Of a stretch of 64,000 nucleotides of DNA, positions 26,726 through 36,335 are shown piece after piece. Below the pieces are notes generated by a model that made no database searches, was not told the DNA's origin, and worked only from the letters and a program-made list of their open reading frames with translations. Position 1 is the first letter of the stretch. Every line of letters begins with the position of its first letter. The DNA comes from Oscillospiraceae bacterium (GTDB taxonomy: Bacteria; Bacillota; Clostridia; Oscillospirales; Oscillospiraceae), in contig JAFSZX010000023.1 of NCBI GenBank assembly GCA_017458825.1, positions 1-64,000 of the forward strand. Reading direction: 5' to 3'. The position numbers and the translations under genes are program-made.

Positions 26726-28084
26726 TTACTTTTCCAGGATCACGGCGCCGCTGTTCTTGCGCGCCAGACCGGCTTTGATCTGCGCCGCTACGGCGTCAAG
26801 GGGCGCGGTGATCTGCTCGCCGCTGGACATATCCTTGCAGGAGATCTCACCTTTGGCGATCTCATCTTCCCCTAAAAAGACCACGTAGGGAACGCCCAGT
26901 TTGTCGGCATAGGACATTTTCGCTTTGAATTTCTTTCCCTCGGTATACAGTTGGGTGCGAAGACCGGCCCGACGCAGCTGGGTTGCCAGCGACGCGGCGG
27001 CGCCCACATTCTCCGTCATGGGCAGGATCAGCACGTCGGCCGGCGCGGAGGGCAGTGCGTCATTCAAAAGACCCTGCTCCGACAGCACGTAGAAAAGCCT
27101 CGTCAGCCCGATGGAGATCCCCACGCCGGGGAGCTGACGGTCGGTGTAATACTCCGCCAGATTGTCGTACCGACCGCCGGAGCAGACGGAGCCGATCTCC
27201 GGATGATCGGTAAGCGTGGTCTCATACACGGTGCCGGTGTAGTAATCCAGTCCGCGGGCAATGGTCAGATCTACGGCGAAGTTTTCCGCCGGCACGCCGA
27301 AGGCGGCAAGATGCGCCGTGACGGCTTTCAGCTCGGCAAGTCCGGCGTCAAAGATCTCGTTGCGGCCGGCATAACCGTCCAGCGCGCGCAAGACCGTGTC
27401 GTTATCGCCGGAAATGGCGATAAAACGCAGGATCTCGTCGGATTGCGCCGGAGACAGGGCACATTCGTCCGTCAACAGCGCACGGACTTTTTCCGCGCCG
27501 ATCTTATCCAGCTTATCCACCGTGCGCATGATCTCGCCGCTTTTGTCTGCCAGGGACAGCATGGCGTAAAACCCGTTGAGGATCTTGCGGTTGTTTACAC
27601 GGATGCAAAACCGGCGCAGACCCAGCGCGGTAAAGGTTTCGTAGATAATGGCGGGGATCTCCGCCTCGTTGAGAATATCCAGCTTCCCGTCGCCGATCAC
27701 GTCGATATCCGCTTGATAAAACTCACGGAACCGACCGCGTTGTGCCCGTTCGCCACGGTAGACCTTGCCGATCTGGTAGCGGCGGAAAGGAAATACCAGT
27801 TCGTTATAGTGAAGCGCCACGTATTTGGCGAGCGGTACAGTCAAATCAAAGCGCAGACTCAGATCCGCGTCGCCTTTTGTGAAGCGGTAGATCTGCTTTT
27901 CCGTGTCGCCGCCGCCCTTGGCCAGCAGGACCTCGCTGGACTCGATCAGGGGCGTATCCAACGGCGTGAAGCCGTAAAGCCCGTACGTGCGGCGCAAGAT
28001 TGCCATAATACGCTCCATCTGTTGCTGACGGGGCGGCAGTAATTCCATAAAGCCGGACAACGTCCGGGGTTTGATTCGTTCCAT
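26726..28084 (-). CDS. hisS: Histidyl-tRNA synthetase
   Basis: Charges tRNA-His (class II, 452 residues). It has motif 2 (YRGERAQRGRFREFYQADID), the HisA signature GLDYYTGTVYE and an anticodon-binding C-terminal domain (ADVLILPMTENVGAAASLA). It lies 34 bp after mgsA and 58 bp before aspS. Confidence 0.96.
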   Translation of the reverse strand: MERIKPRTLSGFMELLPPRQQQMERIMAILRRTYGLYGFTPLDTPLIESSEVLLAKGGGDTEKQIYRFTKGDADLSLRFDLTVPLAKYVALHYNELVFPFRRYQIGKVYRGERAQRGRFREFYQADIDVIGDGKLDILNEAEIPAIIYETFTALGLRRFCIRVNNRKILNGFYAMLSLADKSGEIMRTVDKLDKIGAEKVRALLTDECALSPAQSDEILRFIAISGDNDTVLRALDGYAGRNEIFDAGLAELKAVTAHLAAFGVPAENFAVDLTIARGLDYYTGTVYETTLTDHPEIGSVCSGGRYDNLAEYYTDRQLPGVGISIGLTRLFYVLSEQGLLNDALPSAPADVLILPMTENVGAAASLATQLRRAGLRTQLYTEGKKFKAKMSYADKLGVPYVVFLGEDEIAKGEISCKDMSSGEQITAPLDAVAAQIKAGLARKNSGAVILEK

Positions 28085-28118
28085 GTTGTAAAACTCCTAC
28101 AAACGCGCAAATGAGCCG

Positions 28119-28535
28119 TCAGGCTAAAAAGGGCTTGGTCTTGGGATTGACGATGTCACGCCAGTCCAGATCGCCCCGTTGCAGACCTAAGATCAGCATT
28201 TCCGCCGTGGCAAGGTTGGTCGCCAGCGGAATGTTGTTCTGGTCGCAAAGACGCGAGATATAAAGCGCATCCTCGTGCTGCGTCTTGCTGTTGGGGTCAC
28301 CGAAGCAAAGCACCATGTCGATCTCGTTGTAGGCGATACGGGCGGCGATCTGCTGCCCGCCGCCGCGGTCAAACGAGAGGAAGCAATGCACCGGCAAGCC
28401 GGTCGCCTCGGTGATCTGCCGACCCGTTCCGGCGGTGGCGCAGATGGTGTGCTGCGCCAAAATGCCGCAGTAGGCGGTGCAGAATTGGACGATCAGCTCT
28501 TTTCGGTTATCGTGTGCGGTGATGGCGATGTTCAT
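28119..28535 (-). CDS. mgsA: Methylglyoxal synthase
   Basis: Converts dihydroxyacetone phosphate to methylglyoxal and phosphate, a bypass that relieves phosphosugar stress. The 137-residue protein has AITAHDNRK, the phosphate-binding TAGTGRQI, FDRGGGQQIAARI with the catalytic acidic region, and CFGDPNSKTQHEDA. ATG 28535 is the family start, though the AAGGAG site is better spaced for an in-frame TTG six bases earlier. It follows the minD-like gene by 24 bp; mgsA often lies near min genes in Clostridia. Confidence 0.94.
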   Translation of the reverse strand: MNIAITAHDNRKELIVQFCTAYCGILAQHTICATAGTGRQITEATGLPVHCFLSFDRGGGQQIAARIAYNEIDMVLCFGDPNSKTQHEDALYISRLCDQNNIPLATNLATAEMLILGLQRGDLDWRDIVNPKTKPFLA

Positions 28536-28559
28536 GGGCAAAAAAGTCTCCTTTTCTCA

Positions 28560-29297
28560 TCAGATCTTCATCAGCGGTACCCGTTGCCCCGTCAGACGGC
28601 GGGCGATATTTTCATAGGCGCGGGCGGAGTAACTGTTGATCTGGCGCAGTGTTATGCCCTTATTGAGGGCGTAGGCAAGATCGCTGTCCTCCGGCACAAC
28701 GCCCAGCAGGGGCAGACCCGCCATGTCGATCGCGTCGTCGATATTGGTATGCAGTGCGTGGAGCATCCTGCGCTGTACGCGACCCACTACCAGATGTAAG
28801 CTGCCCGGGGGGAAACGCCGGAGCTCCATCACGGTGCGCTGTGCGTCCCGCAGAGCGGTCTGGTCGGTGGTGGTGACCACCACGGCGCTGTCGGCGTGAT
28901 CTGCCGCCAGACGGAACCCGGCGCCGAGTCCGGCAGGTGCGTCTACCAGACAAAATTCGTAGGTTTGGCGGATCTTTTCAAACAAAGCGCCCATCTGTTC
29001 CGGCGAGGGCGCTTGCCAGCCGGTTCCGGCGGGCGCCGCCAGCAGGTCCAAAAGAGGATAGCGGTGGTGCTGTACCACGGCGTCAGACAGGTCGCAACGA
29101 CCCTGCGCCACGTCGGATACGTCCATCAGAGCCCGATCGCTTAAACCGAGCGCCAGATCAAGATTTCTTAGCGGCATATCGCAGTCCACGCATAAAACGC
29201 GGTGTCCTTGCGCCGCCAGCGCCAATCCCGTGTTGGCGACAAAGGTGGTTTTACCCGTGCCGCCTTTGCCGGATACCACTGCAATGATCTTTCCCAT
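28560..29297 (-). CDS. MinD-like P-loop ATPase
   Basis: A 245-residue ATPase of the MinD/ParA class with the deviant Walker A KGGTGKTT (residues 11-18), VLCVDCDMPLRNLDLALG and FCLVDAPAGLGAGF. MinD places the division septum by membrane-bound oscillation or by polar partners. The C-terminus RAYENIARRLTGQRVPLMKI could be the short amphipathic membrane-targeting helix. No minC or minE lies beside it, so this could be MinD or a related positioning ATPase; the mgsA neighbour favours MinD. Confidence 0.75.
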   Translation of the reverse strand: MGKIIAVVSGKGGTGKTTFVANTGLALAAQGHRVLCVDCDMPLRNLDLALGLSDRALMDVSDVAQGRCDLSDAVVQHHRYPLLDLLAAPAGTGWQAPSPEQMGALFEKIRQTYEFCLVDAPAGLGAGFRLAADHADSAVVVTTTDQTALRDAQRTVMELRRFPPGSLHLVVGRVQRRMLHALHTNIDDAIDMAGLPLLGVVPEDSDLAYALNKGITLRQINSYSARAYENIARRLTGQRVPLMKI

Positions 29298-29320
29298 GCT
29301 GTCTCCTTGTCGTTTCGGTT

Positions 29321-30016
29321 TTAAAGCGGGTGCTTACAGATCCGCGCCCACGATCTGGGATAGTTCTCCGGCGTGGCACGGACCTTGTCAATGACAACGA
29401 CGCGATGCTCAATGGCGGTGGTGGGAACGGTATAGTCCCAACAGGCACGGAGCTGACCGCCCAACTGCCCCACGGCGTTTCGGGCGGCGGCGATCTCATC
29501 GTCGCAATTGACGGATTTCATCGCCAGAAACTGACCGCCCACGGCCACCAGCGGCAGCGCCAGCTCGCACAAGAGGTTCAAAGGCGCCACGGCGCGGGAT
29601 ACGGCAAGGTCGTACTGCTGGCGATGCCCGGCGGCAAACGATTCCGCCCGGTCGTGCACCGCCTCTACGCGGTGAAGATCCATTCGGGCGATGACTTCCC
29701 GAAGAAAGTCGATCCGCTTTCCGAGGCTGTCTAACAGTGTCAGGTCAAAATCCGGCTCGATGATCCGCAGGGGTATTCCCGGAAATCCGGCGCCGGTCCC
29801 TACGTCGATCACCCGTTTGCCGCGAAAGGGCGCGGCGCCCAGCAACGCGGCGCTGTCCAGCAAATGCAGGGCGGCAAAATCCCGCTTTTCCGTGATGGCG
29901 GTCAGGTTCATGACACGGTTCTTCTCCAGTACCGCCGTGGCAAACAGATCGAGCCGAGGGGCGGCGTCAGCCGGAAGACCCAGCTGCGCCAGCCCTTCGG
30001 TCAATTGCCGGATCAT
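29321..30016 (-). CDS. rsmG: 16S rRNA (guanine527-N7)-methyltransferase
   Basis: SAM-dependent methylase of 231 residues acting on 16S rRNA G527; loss gives low-level streptomycin resistance in other species. The SAM motif [26 protein letters not shown] and [14 protein letters not shown] are typical. Its start overlaps the mscL stop by 4 bases. rsmG near parAB and oriC is a widely conserved position. Confidence 0.95.
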   Translation of the reverse strand: MIRQLTEGLAQLGLPADAAPRLDLFATAVLEKNRVMNLTAITEKRDFAALHLLDSAALLGAAPFRGKRVIDVGTGAGFPGIPLRIIEPDFDLTLLDSLGKRIDFLREVIARMDLHRVEAVHDRAESFAAGHRQQYDLAVSRAVAPLNLLCELALPLVAVGGQFLAMKSVNCDDEIAAARNAVGQLGGQLRACWDYTVPTTAIEHRVVVIDKVRATPENYPRSWARICKHPL

Positions 30017-30441
30017 TCCTTGCGCTCTTTGAGCAGATCGCGGATCTCGCCCAGCAGCTCTTCCGCCGTAGGCGCGGCAGGGGCGGCAGGCGCTTCTTCC
30101 GCTTCCGCGGCGGCTTTCTTCTTCTTGGTGGCGTTCATGGCTTTAACCACCAGGAACATCACGAAAGCGATGATGATGAAGTCCACAATTACCGCGATCA
30201 GCGCGCCGAAATTAACAGCGACTTCGGCAGTCTCCGCCGCTTCATCAGCCGCCTTGAGCACCCATTTCCACTGGCTGAAGTCCACACCGCCGGTGATCAT
30301 GGAGATCAGGGGCATAATGATATCGTTGACCAGCGAGGTGGTGATCTTACCGAACGCGCCGCCGATCACAACGCCGATCGCCATGTCCAGCACGTTGCCG
30401 CGCATGGCAAACTCTTTGAACTCTCCGAAAAACTTTTTCAT
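30013..30441 (-). CDS. mscL: Large-conductance mechanosensitive channel
   Basis: A 142-residue pore protein that opens under membrane tension to release solutes in osmotic downshock. The amphipathic N-terminus [20 protein letters not shown] leads into TM1 ([20 protein letters not shown]) and TM2 ([20 protein letters not shown]). A charged, alanine/proline-rich C-terminal linker ends in the helical bundle ([13 protein letters not shown]). ATG 30441 after AAAGGAGG is the start. The AT-rich gap to serS can form a hairpin around GAAATAT. Confidence 0.95.
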   Translation of the reverse strand: MKKFFGEFKEFAMRGNVLDMAIGVVIGGAFGKITTSLVNDIIMPLISMITGGVDFSQWKWVLKAADEAAETAEVAVNFGALIAVIVDFIIIAFVMFLVVKAMNATKKKKAAAEAEEAPAAPAAPTAEELLGEIRDLLKERKE

Positions 30442-30497
30442 GGGGAAGCCTCCTTTAAACAAATTGTATATTTCTTTTGAAATATTACTAAACGTAT

Positions 30498-31820
30498 TTA
30501 TTTTTTGGGGATCAAGCGGTCACAACCGCCCATGTAGGGGCGCAGGGCGGCGGGAACGAGGACGGAGCCGTCGCTTTGCAGGTTGTTTTCCAGGAACGCG
30601 ATGAGCATACGGGGCGGCGCCACCACCGTGTTATTCAGGGTGTGAGGCAGGTACGTCTTGCCGTCCGCGCCCTTGACGCGGATCTTCAAGCGTCGCGCCT
30701 GAGCGTCGCCCAGATTGGAGCAGGAGCAGACCTCAAAGTACTTCTGCTGTCGGGGTGACCACGCCTCAATGTCACAGCTCTTGCATTTCAGATCCGCCAG
30801 ATCGCCGGAACAGCACTCCAACTGCCGGACGGGAATGTCCAGAGAACGGAACAGCTCCACACTGTAACGCCACATCTGTTCATACCACTTCATACTCTCT
30901 TCCGGCTTGCAAACCACGATCATTTCCTGCTTTTCAAACTGGTGGATACGGTATACGCCGCGCTCTTCGATGCCGTGGGCGCCTTTTTCCTTGCGGAAAC
31001 AGGGAGAATAGGAGGTCAGCGTTTGAGGCAGTTTGTCCTCCGGCAGGATCTGGTCGATGAATTTGCCGATCATGGAATGCTCGCTGGTGCCGATCAGATA
31101 GAGGTCTTCGCCTTCGATCTTATACATCATGGCGTCCATTTCCGCGAAGCTCATTACGCCGGTGACGACGTTGCCGCGGATCATAAAGGGCGGAATACAG
31201 TAGGTAAAGTCCTTGCCGATCATAAAATCGCGGGCGTAGGCGGTCATGGCGCTGTGAAGACGGGCGATATCGCCCATAAGGTAATAGAAGCCGTTGCCGG
31301 ACACACGGCCGGCGGCGTCCATATCAATACCGTCAAACCGCTCCATAATGTCGGTGTGGTAGGGGATCTCAAACGACGGCGTCTTCGCCTCGCCAAACCG
31401 CTGTACCTCCACGTTGTGACTGTCGTCAGGTCCGATGGGCACGCTGGGGTCGATCATCTGGGGCAGAACCATCATGATCTGGTTAAGCCGCGCGGCGACT
31501 CCGTCCAGCTCCTTGTCCAGCCGCGCCATCTCCTCGGCATTGGCGCGCACAGCGTCGTTATTGGCGGCGATCTGCGCCTCCAACTCCGCCTTTTTCGCCG
31601 GATCGTCACATTTTTTCAACTGACCGAACAGAGGACCGTTGGCACGGCTCAATTTATTGCGCTCGGCCTTCAGCGCGTCGCCCTGCGCCAAAACGCTGCG
31701 GCGCCGCTCATCCAGCGATACCGCCTCGTCTACCAACGGCAACTTGGCGTCCTGAAACTTTTTGCGAATGTTCTCTTTTACCAGATCGGGGTGTTCCCGA
31801 ACAAAGCGAATGTCAAGCAT
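30498..31820 (-). CDS. serS: Seryl-tRNA synthetase
   Basis: Class II synthetase of 440 residues: a long N-terminal coiled-coil arm for the tRNA variable loop (about residues 30-110) and the catalytic core with motif 2 ([21 protein letters not shown]) and motif 3 ([18 protein letters not shown]). The central [16 protein letters not shown] is a variation of the usual GT[AS]E element. GGAGAGG precedes the ATG. A parS site lies 20 bp upstream. Confidence 0.95.
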   Translation of the reverse strand: MLDIRFVREHPDLVKENIRKKFQDAKLPLVDEAVSLDERRRSVLAQGDALKAERNKLSRANGPLFGQLKKCDDPAKKAELEAQIAANNDAVRANAEEMARLDKELDGVAARLNQIMMVLPQMIDPSVPIGPDDSHNVEVQRFGEAKTPSFEIPYHTDIMERFDGIDMDAAGRVSGNGFYYLMGDIARLHSAMTAYARDFMIGKDFTYCIPPFMIRGNVVTGVMSFAEMDAMMYKIEGEDLYLIGTSEHSMIGKFIDQILPEDKLPQTLTSYSPCFRKEKGAHGIEERGVYRIHQFEKQEMIVVCKPEESMKWYEQMWRYSVELFRSLDIPVRQLECCSGDLADLKCKSCDIEAWSPRQQKYFEVCSCSNLGDAQARRLKIRVKGADGKTYLPHTLNNTVVAPPRMLIAFLENNLQSDGSVLVPAALRPYMGGCDRLIPKK

Positions 31821-31840
31821 GGGTGCGTTCCTCTCCTTTG

Positions 31841-31856
31841 TGTTTCACGTGAAACA
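31841..31856. promoter_or_regulatory. parS: parS centromere site 1
   Basis: TGTTTCACGTGAAACA, an exact match to the bacterial parS consensus, between parB and serS. ParB/Spo0J loads here and slides as a CTP clamp. Confidence 0.97.
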
Positions 31857-31866
31857 ATGATGAATC

Positions 31867-32733
31867 TTACGGTTTTTTCATGGTATACAAAGCGTCGATC
31901 AAGGCGTTGAGATCGTTGGTATCGTAGTATTCCAGCTCGATCCGACCTTTTCGCCTGCCGGTGACGATCCGGCAGCCGCGACCCAGACGCTCGCTCAGCG
32001 CGCGGGCGGCTTCGCCGGCGTAATTGATGGTGATACCGGTGGTGGGGCGGGGCGATCTGGGCGGCGCCGTCAGCCGTTTGACCAACAGCTCCGTTTGCCG
32101 TACGGACAGGCGCTCCCGTACCACGGTCAGCGCCGTGTCCTCCTGCAGTCGGGCGGGCAGAGCCAGCAGAGCCCGCGCGTGACCGGCGGAGAGGCGACCC
32201 TCCTCGATCAGATGCTGTACGGAGGACGGGAGGTGCAACAGACGCAACGCGTTGGCAACGGCGCTTCGGGATTTGCCAAGCCGCTGTGCCACCTGCTCCT
32301 GCGTCAAACCGTGGCGCTCGATCAGCGTCTGGTAGCCGCTGGCTTCCTCCAGAGGATTCAGATCCTCTCGCTGGAGGTTTTCGATCATCGCCAGCTCCAT
32401 CGCCTTGCGGTCGTCCGCTTCCATGACGATAACCGGCACCTGCGTCAAGCCGGCCATGCGAGCCGCGCGCCAGCGCCGCTCGCCGGCGATGATCTGGTAA
32501 TAGCCGGACTGCAGACGCCGCACCGTCAACGGCTGTAAGATCCCGTGCTGGCGGATGGAGTCCGCCAGATCCTCCAACGCGCCGCTGTCAAAGTCCTTGC
32601 GGGGTTGAGAAGAGCAGTTTTCCACCTGGGAAATCGGGATCATCAGCCGCTCTTTTTCTTCCTGCGTGTCCAGAAAATCGTTGCCCAGCAAGGCGCCAAG
32701 GCCTTTTCCCAAGCCTTTGGAAGAACCTGCCAC
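31867..32733 (-). CDS. parB: Chromosome partitioning protein ParB/Spo0J
   Basis: CTP-dependent DNA clamp that loads at parS and recruits SMC. The 288-residue protein has an N-terminal ParA-contacting basic peptide (GLGKGLGALL), the CTP-binding domain with GERRWRAARMAGL and ENLQREDLNPLEEA, a central helix-turn-helix (GLTQEQVAQRLGKSRSAVANALRLL) and a C-terminal dimer domain. It follows parA by 15 bp, and parS sites flank the pair. Confidence 0.95.
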   Translation of the reverse strand: MAGSSKGLGKGLGALLGNDFLDTQEEKERLMIPISQVENCSSQPRKDFDSGALEDLADSIRQHGILQPLTVRRLQSGYYQIIAGERRWRAARMAGLTQVPVIVMEADDRKAMELAMIENLQREDLNPLEEASGYQTLIERHGLTQEQVAQRLGKSRSAVANALRLLHLPSSVQHLIEEGRLSAGHARALLALPARLQEDTALTVVRERLSVRQTELLVKRLTAPPRSPRPTTGITINYAGEAARALSERLGRGCRIVTGRRKGRIELEYYDTNDLNALIDALYTMKKP

Positions 32734-32748
32734 AGACGATCACTCCTT

Positions 32749-33504
32749 TCAGGAATTTTTCTTAACAAACTCTTTTGCCAACGCGGTGTACGCCTCGGCG
32801 CCGCGGCAGGCCCGATCGTAAGCGGTGATGGGCTTGCCGTGGCTGGGCGCCTCGCTCAAGCGCACGTTACGGGGGACCACGGTTTTATACACCTTGCCGG
32901 GAAAGAACCGCTTGACCTCCTGCGCCACCTGCAATGCCAGGTTGGTGCGCCCGTCAAACATAGTCAGCAGAACGCCTTCCAGCTCCAGACGCGGATTCAT
33001 GCCGCGCCGCACGATGCGAACGGTGTTCATCAAATCGCTCAAGCCCTCCAGCGCGTAGTATTCGCCCTGCACCGGTACCAACAGCGTGTCAGCGGCGCAC
33101 AAGGCGTTGAGCGTCAACAGTTCCAGAGAGGGCGGGCAGTCAATGAAAATGTAATCATAGCGCGGGCGGACCTGCTCCAGCGCCTGTTTGAGAAGAAACT
33201 GCCGATCCTCCAGCTGGATCATCTCAATTCCGGCGCCTGCCAGCGCCTTATTGGAGGGGAGCACGTCCCCGTAGGGGGTGGTGACAACGGCGTCGCTCAC
33301 ATTGCTGCCGTTAATGATCACGTCGTAGACGCCGCCGGAGGTGGTTTTGTCCACGCCCATGCCGGAGGTGGCGTTCGCCTGGGGGTCAAAATCGCACAAA
33401 AGCACCCGAAGACCTGCCTGATGCAGTGCGGCGGTCAGATTCACACACGTGGTGGTCTTACCGACACCGCCTTTTTGGTTGACGATGGCAACGATCTTTG
33501 CCAC
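32749..33504 (-). CDS. parA: Chromosome partitioning ATPase ParA/Soj
   Basis: A 251-residue deviant-Walker ATPase (NQKGGVGKTTTCVNL) that binds DNA non-specifically, interacts with ParB and in Bacillus also regulates DnaA. Also seen are LCDFDPQANATSGMG and IDCPPSLELLTLNAL. The frame is open to 33603, but GTG 33504 gives the family start AKIVAIVNQKGG and has AGGAGG 10 bases ahead. Confidence 0.95.
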   Translation of the reverse strand: MAKIVAIVNQKGGVGKTTTCVNLTAALHQAGLRVLLCDFDPQANATSGMGVDKTTSGGVYDVIINGSNVSDAVVTTPYGDVLPSNKALAGAGIEMIQLEDRQFLLKQALEQVRPRYDYIFIDCPPSLELLTLNALCAADTLLVPVQGEYYALEGLSDLMNTVRIVRRGMNPRLELEGVLLTMFDGRTNLALQVAQEVKRFFPGKVYKTVVPRNVRLSEAPSHGKPITAYDRACRGAEAYTALAKEFVKKNS

Positions 33505-33547
33505 AGGGCGCGCACCTCCTCGTTCCTCTACATGGGTTTGTTTATAT

Positions 33548-33575
33548 AGTATAGCACAAACCGGCGAGGATTCAA
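33548..33575 (-). promoter_or_regulatory. parA-parB promoter
   Basis: Minus-strand TATACT (33553-33548) preceded by TGC (extended -10), with TTGAAT (33575-33570) 16 bp upstream. It lies 36 bp from parS site 2, so ParB spreading could affect it. Confidence 0.65.
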
Positions 33576-33611
33576 TAGAAAATGCACAAGAAATTTCGCG
33601 CAAAGCAGAAA

Positions 33612-33627
33612 TGTTTCACGTGAAACA
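33612..33627. promoter_or_regulatory. parS: parS centromere site 2
   Basis: Second perfect TGTTTCACGTGAAACA, here extended by an A and T into an 18-bp palindrome (33611-33628), upstream of the parA promoter. Confidence 0.97.
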
Positions 33628-33640
33628 TCGGCGGCGTCAA

Positions 33641-33682
33641 AAAAAGAGAGATCGCCGCGAAACGGAGGGTTTCGCGGCGATC
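33641..33682 (-). terminator. Terminator of the ABC transporter operon
   Basis: The stem GATCGCCGCGAAA (33650-33662) / TTTCGCGGCGATC (33670-33682) reads on the minus strand into TCTCTTTTTTT. It lies after the permease gene. Confidence 0.88.
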
Positions 33683-33724
33683 TGTGTCGGGGGAATACCG
33701 TTGGGGGACAACCGTTGGCGGCTG

Positions 33725-35464
33725 TTACTCGCTGAAGAGATCCCGCTCGGTGAGGCCGTAGGTTTTCAGCAGTGCCACAGTGGCGGCACAGGAGGGCGTC
33801 AGGTAGCCGATATAGCCGGAGAAGTTCTCGTCTTTGGAGAAGAGCTCCAGATCAAACGTCAAAGGGCCTTCGTCCTCCAGAACGCTTCCGGCAAAACAAC
33901 CGTTGTTCAAATCCTCCAACAAGGCGGCGTAAAACTGCTGTGCCTGCTCGGCGGAGAGGGACACCTCGTGCAGATCGCCTGTTGTGCGATTCCAGCCGCT
34001 CAAATAGCCGCCGGTGAGCTGGGGTGTTTTATCCATGGGAAGATCGCCGAAGACCCGATGCCACTGCATGGCGCGGGTGTTGCACAGCGCGTTGGCAAGG
34101 GATTCCGCCTCCGAGCCCTTCGATATGGCGGAATGGTACTCCCGGCTTACGGTAGCGCCGTTTTGCAGACGGTAGGTCACGTAAAAGAAAAAGTAAACGT
34201 CGTTTTCACCGGCCGGGCGCTCACCGTTTTCGCGCCAGTCCGCCACGATCTGGCGGTGGAGCGCCAGCGCCGCGTCAATGGTCTCCCGATCGGTATACGT
34301 GTTGCCGTATACGCCGGCTCTGCCCCGCAGGTTAATCTGCACGTCCGCAACGTCGTCCGGCGCCGGAACGCGGGTCTGGTAACCCGTCAGATCAAAGCGG
34401 ATGCACAGGCAGACGGCGATCACCGCCACGCAGACCGCCGCCGCGCTTTTCCAGCCGGTGCGGAACACTTTTGCCGTCTTTTTCAGCAGCATCTCGATCA
34501 CAAAGCAGGCGATCACGGCGCAAACCGCGGCGGCAACGATGATATCCAGATCAAAAATGCCGTGCAGCAGGAGGCCTGCCGCCAGACCCACGCCCAGCGC
34601 GCCCACGTATTTTACCACCGGCCGCAGGGGCCTGTGCGCCACCGCGTCGCCGGCGGATTCACTGCGCCGCAACGCATACAGCACGCATGAGAGCGCCAGC
34701 AACACCACGCCCACGGCGGCGTAGACCCACACGGCGGCAAGGGTTTCCGGCGCCACGCGATCGGAGAGGGCGACGGCGGTGACGCCGCTGTAGTCCCATA
34801 CCACCGCGTCTTCACACAGATCGCACAGGTGTACCGCCGGCGTCAGCCATAAAAGCGCGTCCGGCAGGTCGTAGATCGGCGCGTAGCCGTAGTAAAACGC
34901 CGAGCCGATCCCGTGCAGCAGGGCGTACACCGCCGCCGCCGCGGATTGCACGAGGGCGTATACCGCCGGTATCGCCAACAGCCAGCCGGTGAGCGTGGAT
35001 GCTAAAAAGCCCAGCGACAGGAAGAAAAAGCCCATCAGCTCCGTCAGTCCCAGCCAGATGCCCAGCGCCGCCCACGGCACCTTTTGCACCGTGGCAAAGA
35101 CGCTCAACAGCACCAGAAGAAGGTTGGTGGCGGTGAACATGGCAAAGCCGGTGACAAAATGGGTCAGCAGAACCGCCGTGCGCTTGAGAGGCAACGCATG
35201 GAGCGTCTGGACCGCCCGGGGCGAGGTGAGATAGCTCATCAGCGCCGCGCCCAGCACGCACCCGATGATACAAGTCATTACCACCGAAAAGGGCAACGTA
35301 TACAGCACCGTGACGCCGGAATCCTCCGCGTATCCCTGTTCCTGACTCAAGCTCAGCGGCAGCGCCACCACCCACGGCAGGAAGTATATCAGCAGCGCCG
35401 GCCAATAGCGCCGCACGTCACTGCGCGCCACGGCGCCGTTAAAGAACGATTTCCCGAACCGCAT
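33725..35464 (-). CDS. ABC-2 type transporter permease
   Basis: A 579-residue membrane protein with at least ten hydrophobic segments. The N-terminal half is the export channel: YWPALLIYFLPWVVALPLSL, then a block through AALMSYLTSPRAVQTLHALP, a segment typical of ABC-2 permeases. Two or three further segments lie near residues 290-370, and a large C-terminal extracytoplasmic domain (about 380-579) was not recognised. Its start overlaps the ATPase gene by 26 bases. Together with the GntR gene it forms a YtrA-like export operon; cell-envelope stress substrates are usual for such systems, but the substrate here is unknown. Confidence 0.85.
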   Translation of the reverse strand: MRFGKSFFNGAVARSDVRRYWPALLIYFLPWVVALPLSLSQEQGYAEDSGVTVLYTLPFSVVMTCIIGCVLGAALMSYLTSPRAVQTLHALPLKRTAVLLTHFVTGFAMFTATNLLLVLLSVFATVQKVPWAALGIWLGLTELMGFFFLSLGFLASTLTGWLLAIPAVYALVQSAAAAVYALLHGIGSAFYYGYAPIYDLPDALLWLTPAVHLCDLCEDAVVWDYSGVTAVALSDRVAPETLAAVWVYAAVGVVLLALSCVLYALRRSESAGDAVAHRPLRPVVKYVGALGVGLAAGLLLHGIFDLDIIVAAAVCAVIACFVIEMLLKKTAKVFRTGWKSAAAVCVAVIAVCLCIRFDLTGYQTRVPAPDDVADVQINLRGRAGVYGNTYTDRETIDAALALHRQIVADWRENGERPAGENDVYFFFYVTYRLQNGATVSREYHSAISKGSEAESLANALCNTRAMQWHRVFGDLPMDKTPQLTGGYLSGWNRTTGDLHEVSLSAEQAQQFYAALLEDLNNGCFAGSVLEDEGPLTFDLELFSKDENFSGYIGYLTPSCAATVALLKTYGLTERDLFSE

Positions 35465-36335
35465 AGTCCTCGCCTCCCATCTCATAGATAAAGATCTCCT
35501 CCAGCGTCAGAGGGATCGCCTCCAGCAACAGCGGATCTGTGGCCGCCATGCGCTGCAGGATCGCCTCACGGTCGCCGCGCACGATGTAGGTATGCACTCT
35601 GCCCACGCAGGAACGGTGCAGTACGTTTACCTCCGGCGGCAAAGACGGCTCCTCGCCGCGATAGACCACCTGCAGTTTCACCGTCTTGTCCTGTAATTCG
35701 CTCAAGCTCCGTTCCAAGAGCACCTTGCCGCGGCTCATAATGCCCACGTGATCGCACACGTCCTCCAGCTCCCGCAGGTTGTGGGACGACACCAAAACCG
35801 TGGTGCCGCGCTGGGAAACGTCATCCAGCAGCAAGGACCACACCTGCCGCCGCATCACAGGATCCAGACCGTCCACCGGCTCATCCAGGATCAGCACTTC
35901 CGGCATACAGCAAAGCGCCAGCCAGAACGCCGCCTGCTTTTGCATACCCTTGCTCATGCGGCGGATCATGCCGCGGTCATTCAGAGGGAACACACCCTTC
36001 ATTTTCTCGTACCGCTCCCGACTGAACGCGGGGTATACACCGGCATAGACGGACGCCATTTCCGCGATAGACGCCTGGGGGAAATAGTACCAATCGTCGC
36101 CAATGGAGGCGATACACCGCTTCGCGTCCGGGTTTTCCCACACCGGCGCGCCGCGAAGCAGCACCTCGCCGCTATCCTGACGGTATACGCCTGTCAAGTG
36201 CCGGATAACGGTGGATTTTCCCGCGCCGTTGGGGCCTACCAGACCGTAGACAGCGCCCTGCGGCACCGTCATCGTGGCGCCGTCCAGCGCCCGAAAGCCC
36301 TCAAAGGTCTTGACCAGATTTTTCGTTGTAAGCAT
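35439..36335 (-). CDS. ABC transporter ATP-binding protein
   Basis: A 298-residue ATPase with Walker A GPNGAGKST, Q-loop region, signature RMSKGMQKQ (a variant of LSGGQ), Walker B VLILDEPVDGLDP and the His switch SSHN. An extra C-terminal region of about 90 residues is typical of drug- or bacitracin-type exporters. It overlaps the GntR gene by 35 bases and the permease by 26. Confidence 0.92.
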   Translation of the reverse strand: MLTTKNLVKTFEGFRALDGATMTVPQGAVYGLVGPNGAGKSTVIRHLTGVYRQDSGEVLLRGAPVWENPDAKRCIASIGDDWYYFPQASIAEMASVYAGVYPAFSRERYEKMKGVFPLNDRGMIRRMSKGMQKQAAFWLALCCMPEVLILDEPVDGLDPVMRRQVWSLLLDDVSQRGTTVLVSSHNLRELEDVCDHVGIMSRGKVLLERSLSELQDKTVKLQVVYRGEEPSLPPEVNVLHRSCVGRVHTYIVRGDREAILQRMAATDPLLLEAIPLTLEEIFIYEMGGEDYAVREIVL

